Below, piece after piece: positions 45,118 through 53,642 of a DNA stretch of 64,000 nucleotides. Every line of letters begins with the position of its first letter. Position 1 is the first letter of the stretch. The translations under genes were made by a program, and so were the position numbers. The stretch lies in contig NZ_JANUGP010000016.1 in NCBI RefSeq assembly GCF_024753135.1, positions 1 through 64,000 of the forward strand. The letters run 5' to 3'. The notes beneath the pieces were generated by a model. It saw only the letters and a program-made list of their open reading frames with translations, was not told the DNA's origin and ran no database searches. This DNA comes from Streptomyces pyxinicus (GTDB taxonomy: Bacteria > Actinomycetota > Actinomycetes > Streptomycetales > Streptomycetaceae).

Positions 45118-45197
45118 AGCTTCGTCACCCCCTTGGCGACGAGGGCCACCAGCGCGAAGCCCGCGAGCACGGTGACGACGAAGGCCAGATCGGCCAT
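45114..45197 (-). CDS. 27-residue membrane microprotein encoded before kdpF
   Basis: ATG 45197 has CAGGAG seven bases upstream and opens a 27-codon frame that reads MADLAFVVTVLAGFALVALV and ends AKGVTKL. It is one hydrophobic helix with an acidic N-terminal and a basic C-terminal end, so the C-terminus probably faces the cytoplasm. Its stop overlaps the kdpF start, and it is the first gene of the kdp message. I recall similar short frames annotated as hypothetical in this place in other streptomycetes but cannot verify it here. It may be a second KdpF-like subunit or a regulatory peptide of the complex. Confidence 0.65.
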   Translation of the reverse strand: MADLAFVVTVLAGFALVALVAKGVTKL

Positions 45198-45232
45198 CGT
45201 GAACTCCTGGAGTGAGGTTCGGTTGCATCGGA

Positions 45233-45324
45233 CGGTTAGAGGAAACCGCCTCCGTGGCCGGATTCGGTCGTCGTTGACGGCCCTCTTACGGCGGCCCGTA
45301 CGGCCTTGACGGGACTCTTACACC
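45233..45324 (-). promoter_or_regulatory. kdpF operon promoter with helically phased direct repeats
   Basis: On the plus strand, TTGACGG occurs at 45274-45280 and 45306-45312. Each is followed four bases later by a CTTAC word (CTTACGG at 45285, CTTACAC at 45317), and CGTACGG lies between at 45297. Starts at 45274, 45285, 45297, 45306 and 45317 are 9-12 bases apart, close to one DNA turn. A -10-like TAACCG (complement of 45233-45238) lies about 36 bases closer to the operon. This is the layout expected for tandem binding of an OmpR-class activator, most likely KdpE. Confidence 0.6.
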
Positions 45325-45349
45325 CTCCGGTCCGTACCGGTGACCCGCC

Positions 45350-47197
45350 TCACAGCAGCCGGAAGCGGAGCCGGCAGATCACCGCGTCCGTCTCCCGCCG
45401 CACCGCGTGGGCGACCACGGCTCCCCGCTGGTTCTGCAGCAGCCGCTGCCACAGGCGCTCCGGCTCGGCCTCCGGGATCAGCACGGTCACCCGGGTGCCG
45501 GGTGCGGCGGCGGCCACCGCACGGACGTACGCGGCTATCGGGCGGCCGAGGCCGCGCCGCTCGCACGGCAGCCGCACCAGTTCCACACCCGGGTCCCACT
45601 GGGCCCAGGAACGCTCGAAGGCGGACGTCCGCGCCCGGTCCTCGGGATCCGCGTAGCACACGGTCACCGCACGGACCTCCTCGCCGAGCGAGGCCGCCGC
45701 CGTCAGCGCCTCCGAGGTCAGCCGGGAGAGCGAGGAGACCGGCACGACCACCAGCGAGCGCTCGCGGTGCGGAGGCTCGGGGACGCGGCCGAGGCCGAGC
45801 CGCTCGCCGATCCGGCCGTAGGCACGGTGCACGGCCTCGAAGGCCGCGACGAGCGCGGGCAGCGCGATCACGATCAGCCAGGCGCCCTCGGTGAACTTGC
45901 TCGCGGTGACGACGACGGTCGCGACCCCGGTGAGCAGGGCGCCGAAGCCGTTGAGCAGCGCCTTCCCGCGCCACCCCCCTCCGCGCTCCAGCCGCCAGTG
46001 CCTCACCATGCCCACCTGCGCGACCGTGAAGCCGACGAACACCCCGATCGCGAACAGCGGCACCAGGGTGTTGGTGTCGCCGCCGGAGAGGACCAGCAGC
46101 GCGGCCGAGACCAGCGCGAGGGCCAGGACGCCGTGCCGGTGCACCTGGCGGTCGGCCTTCAACGCGAAGACGTGCGGGGCGTAGTTGTCGCGGGCGAGGA
46201 GCTTCAGCAGGACGGGAAGCCCGCCGAAGGAGGTGTTCGCCGAGAGCGCCAGCAGGATCATCGTGGCGAACTGGATCACGTAGAAAGCCCAGTTGTGGCC
46301 GAGGGAGGCGTCCGCGAGCTGGGCGAGGACGGTGACGCCCTCGACCGGCTGGAGGTGGAAGCGGCCGATCAGCACCGAGAGGCCGATGAGCATCAGCCCC
46401 AGGACGGCGCCGAGGGCGACCTCCGCGCGCTGGGCCCGGCGGGTCCGCGGCACCCGGAAGGACGGGACGGCGTTCGCGATGGCCTCCACACCGGTCAGCG
46501 CCGCACAGCCGGAGGCGAAGGCCTTGAGCAGAAGCAGCGCGCCCACGGTGGAGGCGTTGTCCGCGACGACGGAGGCGTGTCCGGCCGCGGCGGCCGTGCT
46601 CACCGGGTGGGAGCGGAACAGGCCGACGGCGATGAGGACGAGGATCGAGCCGACGAAGACGACCGTCGGTACGACGAACGCCTTCGCCGACTCCACGATG
46701 CCCCGCAGGTTCACGCCCGTGATCAGGGCCAGGACCGCCAGGCACAGCCACAGCCGGTCGTCGTACAGGGCGGGGAAGGCGGAGGTCAGCGCGGCCACGC
46801 CCGCCGTCACGGCGACCGCGACGTTGAGCACGTAGTCCAGCACCAGCGAGGCGGCGGCCACCAGGCTGGTGCGTGCGCCCAGGTGCCTTTTCGCCACCGC
46901 GTAGGAGCCGCCGCCATCCGGGAAGGCCGCGATCACCTGCCGGTAGGACGCCACCAGCACCGCCAGCAGGCCGGCGATGGCCAAGGTCACCGGCATCGTG
47001 AACCCAAGACCGTGCGCGCCCGCCGCGGCCAGGACGAGGACGATCGCCTCCGGGCCGTACGCCACCGACGCCATCGCGTCCAGCGAGAGTGCCGCGAGGC
47101 CGGTGACGGCGGTCAGCCGGTGCCGCTCGCCGGTATCAGGCGGCTCCTCGCCGGCGGGGGCGGAGTCCGGTTGCTCGGTGGTGGTCAGGACGGACAT
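45350..47197 (-). CDS. kimA: APC-superfamily potassium transporter, KimA-like
   Basis: A 615-residue membrane protein. After a 25-residue cytoplasmic start there are about 12 membrane helices (residues 30-455), including ALSLDAMASVAYGPEAIVLV and a long VASYRQVIAAFPDGGGSYAV loop typical of KimA/YdaO-type transporters. The C-terminal 160 residues form a soluble domain with Usp-like strands (SLVVVPVSSLSRLTSEAL, VTVLIPE). KimA proteins take up K+ with protons at high affinity, and some are inhibited by c-di-AMP. ATG 47197 follows AAGGAG. It lies between kdpD and the kdpF operon in the same direction and has its own repeat-bearing promoter, so it is probably part of the same low-potassium response. 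A general amino-acid permease cannot be fully excluded. Confidence 0.8.
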   Translation of the reverse strand: MSVLTTTEQPDSAPAGEEPPDTGERHRLTAVTGLAALSLDAMASVAYGPEAIVLVLAAAGAHGLGFTMPVTLAIAGLLAVLVASYRQVIAAFPDGGGSYAVAKRHLGARTSLVAAASLVLDYVLNVAVAVTAGVAALTSAFPALYDDRLWLCLAVLALITGVNLRGIVESAKAFVVPTVVFVGSILVLIAVGLFRSHPVSTAAAAGHASVVADNASTVGALLLLKAFASGCAALTGVEAIANAVPSFRVPRTRRAQRAEVALGAVLGLMLIGLSVLIGRFHLQPVEGVTVLAQLADASLGHNWAFYVIQFATMILLALSANTSFGGLPVLLKLLARDNYAPHVFALKADRQVHRHGVLALALVSAALLVLSGGDTNTLVPLFAIGVFVGFTVAQVGMVRHWRLERGGGWRGKALLNGFGALLTGVATVVVTASKFTEGAWLIVIALPALVAAFEAVHRAYGRIGERLGLGRVPEPPHRERSLVVVPVSSLSRLTSEALTAAASLGEEVRAVTVCYADPEDRARTSAFERSWAQWDPGVELVRLPCERRGLGRPIAAYVRAVAAAAPGTRVTVLIPEAEPERLWQRLLQNQRGAVVAHAVRRETDAVICRLRFRLL

Positions 47198-47323
47198 GGG
47201 TGCGTACTCCTTGTTTCCTCGGCTCCGCACGGCCGTCGGGGTCGCGCGGGTGCACCCAGGTTCGGTCCGGTTCTCGCCGGCACGGCCGTTCCTTGCGGCA
47301 TCTTCGCGCCCGGTCGGCCTGCC

Positions 47324-47341
47324 TTGACGGCACCTTGACGG
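47324..47341 (-). promoter_or_regulatory. TTGACGG direct repeat upstream of the kimA-like gene
   Basis: TTGACGG appears twice, at 47324-47330 and 47335-47341, with starts exactly 11 bases apart. The words are identical to those in front of the kdpF operon. The repeat sits 127 bases before the transporter start, in the gap after kdpD. Confidence 0.6.
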
Positions 47342-47389
47342 GCCGGTGAGCAGGGGGACCCCGCGATCACGCCCGTCGTACGGTGCTTG

Positions 47390-49981
47390 TCACGCCCTTC
47401 CCACGCTCCGCTCGGGCGGTTCGGCGTCCATCCGCTGCCCGGCCGTGGGCAGTGACACCACCATCGTGAGGCCGCCGCCGGGAGTGTCCTCGGGGCTGAG
47501 GATGCCGTCCATCGCCTCGGTCAGGCCGCGCGCGAGAGCGAGGCCGAGGCCGAGGCCGGTGCTGTTGTCGGTGTCGCCGAGCCGCTGGAAGGGCTCGAAG
47601 AGGCGGTCGCGGCCATCGGCGGGAAGGCCGGGGCCCCGGTCCACGATCCGCAGTTCCACCCGCCCGGCCAGGACGCTGGCGGTGACCAGCACCTGCTTTC
47701 CGGGCGGGGAGTGCCGGGCGGCGTTGCCGGCCAGGTTCGCTATCACCCGTTCCAGCAGCGGCGGGTCGGCTCGCACCGCGGGCACGCTCTCCACGTCCGC
47801 CACCCGCACGTCGGCGAAGTCGGCCAGGGCCATGGGCAGCACCTCCTCCAGGGAGGTCGGGCGCAGGTTCAGGGTGAGGGCGCCGGCCTCCAGGCGGCTG
47901 AGGTCGAGGAGGTTCTCCACCAGGCGGTTGAGCTTGGCCATGGACTCGTCGGCGGTGGCGAGGAGTTCGTCCCGGTCCTCGGCGGTGAAGGCGACGTCCC
48001 GGCTGCGCAGGGAGGTGACGGCGGCCCAGCCGGCGGCCAGTGGGGTACGCAGGTCATGGCCGACGGCCCGCAGCAGGGCGGTACGCAGGCGGTCGGCGGC
48101 CCGTACCGGCTCCACCTCGGCCGCCGCCTCGGCCAGCCGCGCCCGCTCCACCGCCGAGCCGACGTGCGCGGCGAACGCGGCCAGCACGCGCCGCTCGGAG
48201 GAGGACAGTTCGCGGCCGCGCAGCGCGAGGTGGGCGCCGGGCCCGGCGGGGACGGTGGTCACGTTGGCCACGTCGGGCGCGTCGGGCACGTCGGGCGCGT
48301 CCGCGGGGACGGTGGTCACTCCGCCCGCGTCGGGCGCAACCGCGGGGGCGGTGGTCACCCCGGCCGAGTCGGGCGGCTCCTCCACCAGGTCCGCCGACTC
48401 CATGCCGAAGGTCTCGCGCGTCCGCTCCAGCAGGGCGGGGATGGTGGCCTCTCCGCGCACGATGCTTCCGGCCAGGGACGACATGGTCTCCGCCTCGGCC
48501 GTCGCCCGGGCCGAGCGGCGGGAGAGCCGCAGGGACCGGTCCACCACCGCCGCGACCACGGCGGCCACGACCACGAACACCGCCAGGGCCACCAGCGCGT
48601 TCGGGTCGTCCAGCGTGAACGCGCCGATGGGCGGGATGAACCAGTAGTTGAGCAGCAGGGACGCCGTGACGGCCGCGATCACCGCCGAGACGACCCCGCC
48701 TATGCAGGCCACGCCCACCACGGCGAGCAGGAACAACAGCGCCTCGCTGGTGAGGTTCAGCGATCCCCGCAGCCGCGCGAGGACGGTCGTGAGCAGCACC
48801 GGCAGCACCAGTCCGGCCACCGGACCGGCGATCAGCCGGGCGGTGGACAGGGTGCGCCGCCGGGAGGGCAGGAGGGTGCCCCGTCCGGCCCGCTCGTGGG
48901 TGACCCGGTGGACGTCGATGTCGCCGGACAGCTCGGTGACCGTCTCACCGGTGCCCGGTCCGGTCAGGAAGCGCGCCAGGCGGCCCCGTCTGCTGGTGCC
49001 CAGCACCAGTTGGGTGGCGTTCTCGGCGCGGGCGAAGTCCACCAGCGTGGTGGCCACGGCGTCGCCGACGACCGAGTGGTAGCTTCCGCCGAGGTCCTCC
49101 ACCAGCCGGCGCTGCCGGGCCAGGGAGGCGTGCGAGACACCGGCGGCCAGGCCGTCGCTGCGCGCGACGTGCACGGCGAGCAGATCGCCGCCGGCTGACC
49201 GGTCGGCGATGCGGGCGGCCCGTCGTACCAGCGTGTCGCCCTCCGGTCCCCCTGTCAGCGCCACCACCACGCGTTCACGGGTCTCCCAGACCCGGCCGAT
49301 CCCGTGCTGGGCGCGGTACTCCTGGAGTCCCTCGTCGACCCGGTCGGCCACCCACAGCAGCGCCAACTGCCGCAGCGCCGTCAGGTTGCCCGGCCGGAAG
49401 TAGTTCGCGAGGGCCGCGTCGATCTCCTCCGGGGCGTAGATGTTTCCGTGCGCCATGCGCCGACGCAGCCCCTCGGGCGGTATGTCCACCAGCTCGATCT
49501 GCCAGGCGCGGCGTACGACCTCGTCCGGCACGGTCTCGTGCTGCGGCACCCCGGTGATCTTCTCGACCACGTCGTTGAGGGACTCCAGATGCTGGATGTT
49601 CAGCGCGGTGATCACGTCGATGCCGGCGTCGAGCAGGGTCTCGATGTCCTGCCAGCGCTTGGCGTTGCGGCCGCCTCCGGGGACGTTGCCGTGGGCGAAC
49701 TCGTCCACGATCGCGACCTGTGGATGCCGGTCGAGCACCGCGCCCAGGTCCATCTCCTCGGCATGTCCGCCCCGCCAGGGGCAGGGCACCCGCGGGACGG
49801 TCTCCAGGCCGTCGAGCATCGCCTCCGTGTGCGGGCGTCCGTGGCACTCCGCGAAGCCGATCACCACGTCCGCCCCACGGGCGGCACGGCGCCGCCCCTC
49901 GTCGAGCATCCGGTAGGTCTTGCCGACCCCTGGTGCCGCCCCGAGGTAGACCTTCAGCCGTCCGGGCCGTACATCACTCAT
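47390..49981 (-). CDS. kdpD: Sensor histidine kinase KdpD
   Basis: An 863-residue kinase in the standard order. The KdpD N-terminal domain has Walker A GAAPGVGKTYRMLDEG (residues 14-29) and a Walker B-like VAIVDEFAHGN (about 89-99). A Usp-like domain follows (about 235-365), then four membrane helices (about 385-495), a GAF-like region, the dimerisation helix with His in AVGHDLRTPLAAGW (near residue 640), and the ATPase domain with NLAGNAARHSPPG, DRGPGLPADG and GLGLGLALARG. It senses low K+ and ionic strength and phosphorylates KdpE. The GAF-like region has a low-complexity Val-Thr-Thr-Pro insertion at about 535-580. ATG 49981 begins MSDVRPGRLKVYLG. It is separated from kdpE by the transporter genes. 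Confidence 0.93.
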   Translation of the reverse strand: MSDVRPGRLKVYLGAAPGVGKTYRMLDEGRRRAARGADVVIGFAECHGRPHTEAMLDGLETVPRVPCPWRGGHAEEMDLGAVLDRHPQVAIVDEFAHGNVPGGGRNAKRWQDIETLLDAGIDVITALNIQHLESLNDVVEKITGVPQHETVPDEVVRRAWQIELVDIPPEGLRRRMAHGNIYAPEEIDAALANYFRPGNLTALRQLALLWVADRVDEGLQEYRAQHGIGRVWETRERVVVALTGGPEGDTLVRRAARIADRSAGGDLLAVHVARSDGLAAGVSHASLARQRRLVEDLGGSYHSVVGDAVATTLVDFARAENATQLVLGTSRRGRLARFLTGPGTGETVTELSGDIDVHRVTHERAGRGTLLPSRRRTLSTARLIAGPVAGLVLPVLLTTVLARLRGSLNLTSEALLFLLAVVGVACIGGVVSAVIAAVTASLLLNYWFIPPIGAFTLDDPNALVALAVFVVVAAVVAAVVDRSLRLSRRSARATAEAETMSSLAGSIVRGEATIPALLERTRETFGMESADLVEEPPDSAGVTTAPAVAPDAGGVTTVPADAPDVPDAPDVANVTTVPAGPGAHLALRGRELSSSERRVLAAFAAHVGSAVERARLAEAAAEVEPVRAADRLRTALLRAVGHDLRTPLAAGWAAVTSLRSRDVAFTAEDRDELLATADESMAKLNRLVENLLDLSRLEAGALTLNLRPTSLEEVLPMALADFADVRVADVESVPAVRADPPLLERVIANLAGNAARHSPPGKQVLVTASVLAGRVELRIVDRGPGLPADGRDRLFEPFQRLGDTDNSTGLGLGLALARGLTEAMDGILSPEDTPGGGLTMVVSLPTAGQRMDAEPPERSVGRA
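48251..48358 (+). repeat. Internal repeat in kdpD
   Basis: A 12-base word, GACGGTGGTCAC, appears at 48251-48262 and 48308-48319, and once more as GGCGGTGGTCAC at 48347-48358, with short GTCGGGC(G/A)C repeats between. On the coding strand these give repeated VTT(V/A)PA units with Asp-Ala-Pro spacers inside the kinase. The stretch looks like slippage-prone, disordered linker sequence. Confidence 0.7.
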
Positions 49982-50072
49982 CGCCGCCGACGCGCTCCGC
50001 TCACTGATCCGATTTCCCCGCGCGGGAGGGTTCCCTCGTCAAGGAAGCCGCTCGGTGCGGCGATCGACCTGG

Positions 50073-50125
50073 TCGTTAGCGTTTCTTTGGCGGCGTTTCC
50101 GGAGACATTGACACTGTCTTGATGT
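50073..50125 (-). promoter_or_regulatory. Candidate kdpD promoter with 11-bp phased repeat
   Basis: TTGACAC at 50108-50114 and TTGATGT at 50119-50125 start 11 bases apart, as in the repeats before the kimA-like gene. A TAACGA word (complement of 50073-50078) about 30 bases nearer the gene resembles the -10-like TAACCG of the kdpF operon. Together these suggest that kdpD is under the same regulator. Confidence 0.5.
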
Positions 50126-50251
50126 GCCCTCACCGGACAGGGTGAGGGGTGTTCCGGGAGGTCGGTGCTCTTTTGGAAGGGGGCTCCGATCCGTGTTCTT
50201 CGACGGCAGCGACGTCTCCTGCTGCTGACGCCTCAGCGCCGTCCGCCGTCC

Positions 50252-50790
50252 TCAGGCCGGCTTGCGCCACACGGAGATGTGTTTCGCGGAGTCCTGGGTG
50301 AACGGCGTCCCGTCCCAGTCCGCGACGCGACGTTCCAGGCGGAGTCCTGCGATCCGTGCCATCAGGTCGAGTTCGGCCGGCCAGACATACCGGTGCCGGG
50401 AACTGTCGCGTCGGTAGCGGCCGTCGTCGCCGCCCCGGGTGAGGTGGTGGGAGACGAGGATCTGTTCCACGAGGTCGAGGGTGTCGAAGCCGAGATGCCG
50501 GTCGGCGACGTCGAACGGCACCGCGACCTGACCGGGCAGCAGGAACCGCAGCGGCTTCGAGAGGGTGTTGTAGACGAGATGGACAAGGGAGAACTCGCCG
50601 GGTACGGCGGTGGCGGCCATGCCTCCGATGAACACCGGGAGCGCGTCCTCGTCCACCTTGCGGCGAACTCCAGTGCCCGGCCGTCTCCGGCGAGCTGGGC
50701 GAGAAGGGCGAGAGTCGGTCCGAGGACAGCGGCCGAGGACATCTCGGTCTCCTCGGCGTCGTAGCGTTCGGCGGTCGCACGGGTCCACGG
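50252..50790 (-). pseudogene. Class I SAM methyltransferase pseudogene
   Basis: Methyltransferase homology is split between two frames. From about 50790 to 50660 one frame reads RATAERYDAEETEMSSAAVL and then LALLAQLAGDGRALEFA. The SAM-binding glycine motif that should follow is missing. From about 50655 the homology resumes in a second frame: DALPVFIGGMAA, GEFSLVHLVYNTL, then VAVPFDVADRHLGFDTLDLV and the tail YVWPAELDLMARIAGLRLER ending ISVWRKPA. Another segment between NTL and the next strand is also absent. No start codon fits the first frame. Two deletions and a frameshift make it inactive. Confidence 0.7.
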
Positions 50791-50985
50791 TAGGGCGGCG
50801 CGGTGCGGGCCTTTGGAAGGGTTGTACGGGCGCGGGGACCGATCCGGTAACCGTCTGGCGCACGCTCGATCACACCACCTCCCCCGCACGCCGCCCTGCT
50901 CCTCGCGGCTGGGGAGGATGGTCCCACCATCCGCCTGCCGCCCGGGGCGTTCTTCCTCCGGGCCCAGTACACAGAGGATCCGCAC

Positions 50986-51657
50986 TTGACGCACCACCGG
51001 ACAGCGACCCTGATTCTGGCGCTCTCGGGAGTGATCCTCTCGGCATGCGCCTCGGGCTCGCCCGCGCGGGCGAAGTCCGGCCGGCAGGTGGTCCGTGACC
51101 GGCTGGCCGCGGCCGACGACGCCCCGTATTCGGCCGCGCTCAGAGCCGTCACGCAAACCGGGACCAGACGATTGCAGCTCGTGGAGGGACGGGTCAACCT
51201 CAACGCTCCGTTGACGGGGCGCACGGCGGAGAGGACCGAGCAGTACGCCGAAGACGTCGTGATCACCCGGCGGAAGGTGTACCGGCGCGCCCGCGGAACC
51301 CACGGTGTGTGGCAGGAGTTCCCCGCCTCGGCGGCCAAGGGCGGCATACCCGTCGACCGGCTTCCGCAGTACCTGCGCCTCATGCTCGGTCACGGCGCCT
51401 CGGTGCACCAGGGCAGCGAGCCCGTGCGTGTGTCGGCCCGCCTCACGCCGAAGGACGTCGCATCGGTCGACAGGACCACCGGGCGCAATCTGAGCCCCGC
51501 CACGACGATCGACGCCCAGGTGTGGATCGACAAGGAGGGCAGCATCGTGCGCGTACGCCAGCAGATCCACTTCGTGTCCGCGTCCGACATCCAGGCCACG
51601 CTCACACTCACCGATTTCCGGAGCGCCATGTCGGTGAGCGCGCCCGCCGGTCACTGA
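50986..51657 (+). CDS. Putative lipoprotein
   Basis: A 223-residue protein that starts at TTG 50986, with AGAGGA eight bases before it. Residues 1-21 are a lipoprotein signal with lipobox LSAC (Cys21), so the mature protein should be anchored outside the membrane. The rest alternates short beta strands, including RRLQLVEGRVNLNA and ATTIDAQVWIDKEGSIVRVR, and resembles the LppX/LolA-like lipoproteins common in streptomycetes, which bind lipids or have no known ligand. It stands alone, with no transporter beside it. Confidence 0.7.
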   Translation: MTHHRTATLILALSGVILSACASGSPARAKSGRQVVRDRLAAADDAPYSAALRAVTQTGTRRLQLVEGRVNLNAPLTGRTAERTEQYAEDVVITRRKVYRRARGTHGVWQEFPASAAKGGIPVDRLPQYLRLMLGHGASVHQGSEPVRVSARLTPKDVASVDRTTGRNLSPATTIDAQVWIDKEGSIVRVRQQIHFVSASDIQATLTLTDFRSAMSVSAPAGH

Positions 51658-51845
51658 GCGAGCACACGCCCGCCGCGTCCAGGGGAGGACGGCGGAAGAG
51701 CAACGGCTCCCACCCGGGGGTGGCGGGTGAGCGGGCGCGGCGGGGTCGGACCGGAGTCGCCGGAAGCGCCTCGATCCGCGATGATCACCCCATCCACGGA
51801 GTGTCTCACGTCGCCTGCGCGACCGCGGAGTTCGGAGTTGTCACA

Positions 51846-52463
51846 GTGCTTTTCGACGTCACCCGCGGCGAACTCGTCGGCTTCTTCGGCCAGGACTCGA
51901 TCGCGACCCTGCCCGCCACCGCCTTCCCGGCCTCCACCGCGGACGTGGTGGGCGCCCGGCTCCTGCAGTCCGTCGGCGTCCCCACCGGAACGCTCGGGCT
52001 GCGTGAGCCCGACGAGGACACCGGCCGGCTGCCCCTCGTCCAGGACGTCGTCGCTACCGAGGACTTCGAGAACGCCCCGGAGAACGCGGGCGAATGGCCC
52101 GTCATCGGCTGGCTGCTCAACGCCCATCTCGCCCTCGACCCCGGTACCGGCCAGGTGTACGCCTTCGACCCCGACGAGGAGACCGTGCAGGCCCTTCACA
52201 CCGATGTCTCCTCCCTCGTCCAGGTCACTCTCCAATTTCAGCGCCTGCTTGAGGAGTTCACCTTCGCAGGCGGCGAGGGCGATGAGGAAGCCGAGTTCGA
52301 GCGCCTGGAGCGCGAGGTCGAGCGAATCCGCCGGGAAATCAGCGGCGTCGACCCGCTCCCCTTCCAGGACGACGAGACCGTCTGGTCGGTGGTCGGCGAC
52401 GAGATCGCGGCGGGCCAACGCTTCAAGGGCGACAGTCCGGGAGCCCGCTCGCTCTTCAGCTGA
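51846..52463 (+). CDS. SUKH-4-like immunity-family protein
   Basis: A 205-residue acidic cytoplasmic protein. LLQSVGVPTG, a strand ending in WPVIGWLLNAHLALDPGTGQ (about 80-99), VYAFDPDEETVQALHTDVSS and then LVQVTLQFQRLLEEF match the SUKH fold of actinobacteria, a family with many immunity proteins of polymorphic toxins. The start is uncertain: GTG 51846 is chosen, with GGAG ten bases upstream, and GTG 51806 is an alternative. No toxin gene is next to it, so it is an orphan. A role in general protein-protein contact is equally possible. Confidence 0.6.
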   Translation: MLFDVTRGELVGFFGQDSIATLPATAFPASTADVVGARLLQSVGVPTGTLGLREPDEDTGRLPLVQDVVATEDFENAPENAGEWPVIGWLLNAHLALDPGTGQVYAFDPDEETVQALHTDVSSLVQVTLQFQRLLEEFTFAGGEGDEEAEFERLEREVERIRREISGVDPLPFQDDETVWSVVGDEIAAGQRFKGDSPGARSLFS

Positions 52464-52527
52464 TCACCGGCCGGGGTCACCCACGAACCGCGCGGCCATG
52501 TCCGGCGAGCGATTCACCGACCTCGGG

Positions 52528-53493
52528 TCACACCGGCCTGTGTCCCTTCTCCCGCCTCGCGCTGTCCAGCCGTTCAGGGAGCCGCAGGGCGAGGTGCTCG
52601 ACAAGTGCGCTGACGCGGCGCGTGACATGGCCGTCCCCCTCCAGCAGGGCGTAGATGTCGGCGGCCGGTGTCGGCACATGTGGCAGCACACGGACGAGTT
52701 CGCCACGCTCCAGGTGAGGCCTGACATGCCATTCCGAGCGCATGATCACGCCACGGCCTTCGAGAGCCCAACTGGTCGCGATGTCACCGTCGTTGCTGGA
52801 CAGGCTGCCCTGGACCCGCACATGCCGAGGGCTGTCCTCGTTCCCGAAGCGCCAGAGCGCGAAGTCGCTCTCCTTCTCCCGCAGCACGATGCAGTCGTGG
52901 TCGGCCAGGTCCTCGATCCGGGCCGGGGTACCGCGCTCGGCGAGGTAGGACGGCGCCGCGCAGGGCACGCGCCGGTTCTCGGCGAGGCGCCGCATCCGCA
53001 GTGCGGAGTCGGGCGGTGTGCCCACATGCACGGCCACGTCGAACTCACGTCGCCGTAGCGGAAGTTCAGAGGTCTGTATGCGGACGTGCAGTCCGGGGTG
53101 GACGGCGGCGAACTCACCGAGCAGGGGCGCGATGTGCGCGCGGCCGAGGCCTGGTGTGGCTTCCACGACGACGGTCCCGCGCAGTTCCCCTGATCCGCCG
53201 GTGACGGTGTCCTCAAGTTCGGCCACCTGGTCGAGGATCGCCGCCACGCGCGCGGCGTACAGCACGCCTTCCGGGGTCAGCGTCAGCCGTCGGGCGCCCC
53301 GCTGGACGAGCCGGACATCGAGACGGCGCTCCAGCGCGCTGAGGCGCTTGCTGACGACAGGCAGGGAGCAGCCGAGTTCCCGTGACGCGGCCGTCAGGGT
53401 CTCGCTCGACGCGACGACGTGGAAGAGGTGCAGGTCGTCCATTCGCCCACGGCTCGTGGCCGCAGGGCGGACCGGGCGACGAAGGCTTTCCAT
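52528..53493 (-). CDS. LysR-family transcriptional regulator
   Basis: A 321-residue regulator. The winged helix-turn-helix is near residues 18-78 (LHLFHVVASSETLTAASREL and SLPVVSKRLSALERRLDVRL), followed by the periplasmic-binding-like effector domain (about 105-310). The start ATG 53493 (MESLRRP) is chosen over ATG 53442 because AAGG lies upstream; a still longer frame exists. It is divergent from the tartrate/malate dehydrogenase gene with 149 bases between, the classic place for a LysR activator of that gene. Its likely co-inducer is tartrate, D-malate or a related acid. Confidence 0.88.
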   Translation of the reverse strand: MESLRRPVRPAATSRGRMDDLHLFHVVASSETLTAASRELGCSLPVVSKRLSALERRLDVRLVQRGARRLTLTPEGVLYAARVAAILDQVAELEDTVTGGSGELRGTVVVEATPGLGRAHIAPLLGEFAAVHPGLHVRIQTSELPLRRREFDVAVHVGTPPDSALRMRRLAENRRVPCAAPSYLAERGTPARIEDLADHDCIVLREKESDFALWRFGNEDSPRHVRVQGSLSSNDGDIATSWALEGRGVIMRSEWHVRPHLERGELVRVLPHVPTPAADIYALLEGDGHVTRRVSALVEHLALRLPERLDSARREKGHRPV

Positions 53494-53642
53494 GGCAGAA
53501 AAGCTACCTTGCCGCGCACGCCCTTGGTGACGCCCGCCTCCGGCGTCCATGGTGGGGCGACACCGCGCGGCGGAACGACGTCCTGGATGGAGCGTTCACC
53601 GCCGGGCGAGCGCATCGGTCGTCTGGTCAGAGGAGGGGAACC

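Noticed and set aside
47198..47389. c-di-AMP (ydaO-type) riboswitch before the KimA-like gene
   Set aside because: The gap is too short after allowing for the promoter repeats, and I could not find the conserved ydaO core.
48040..49198. Plus-strand frames over kdpD (for example 47711-49198)
   Set aside because: They are antisense to kdpD and follow its repeats and codon pattern.
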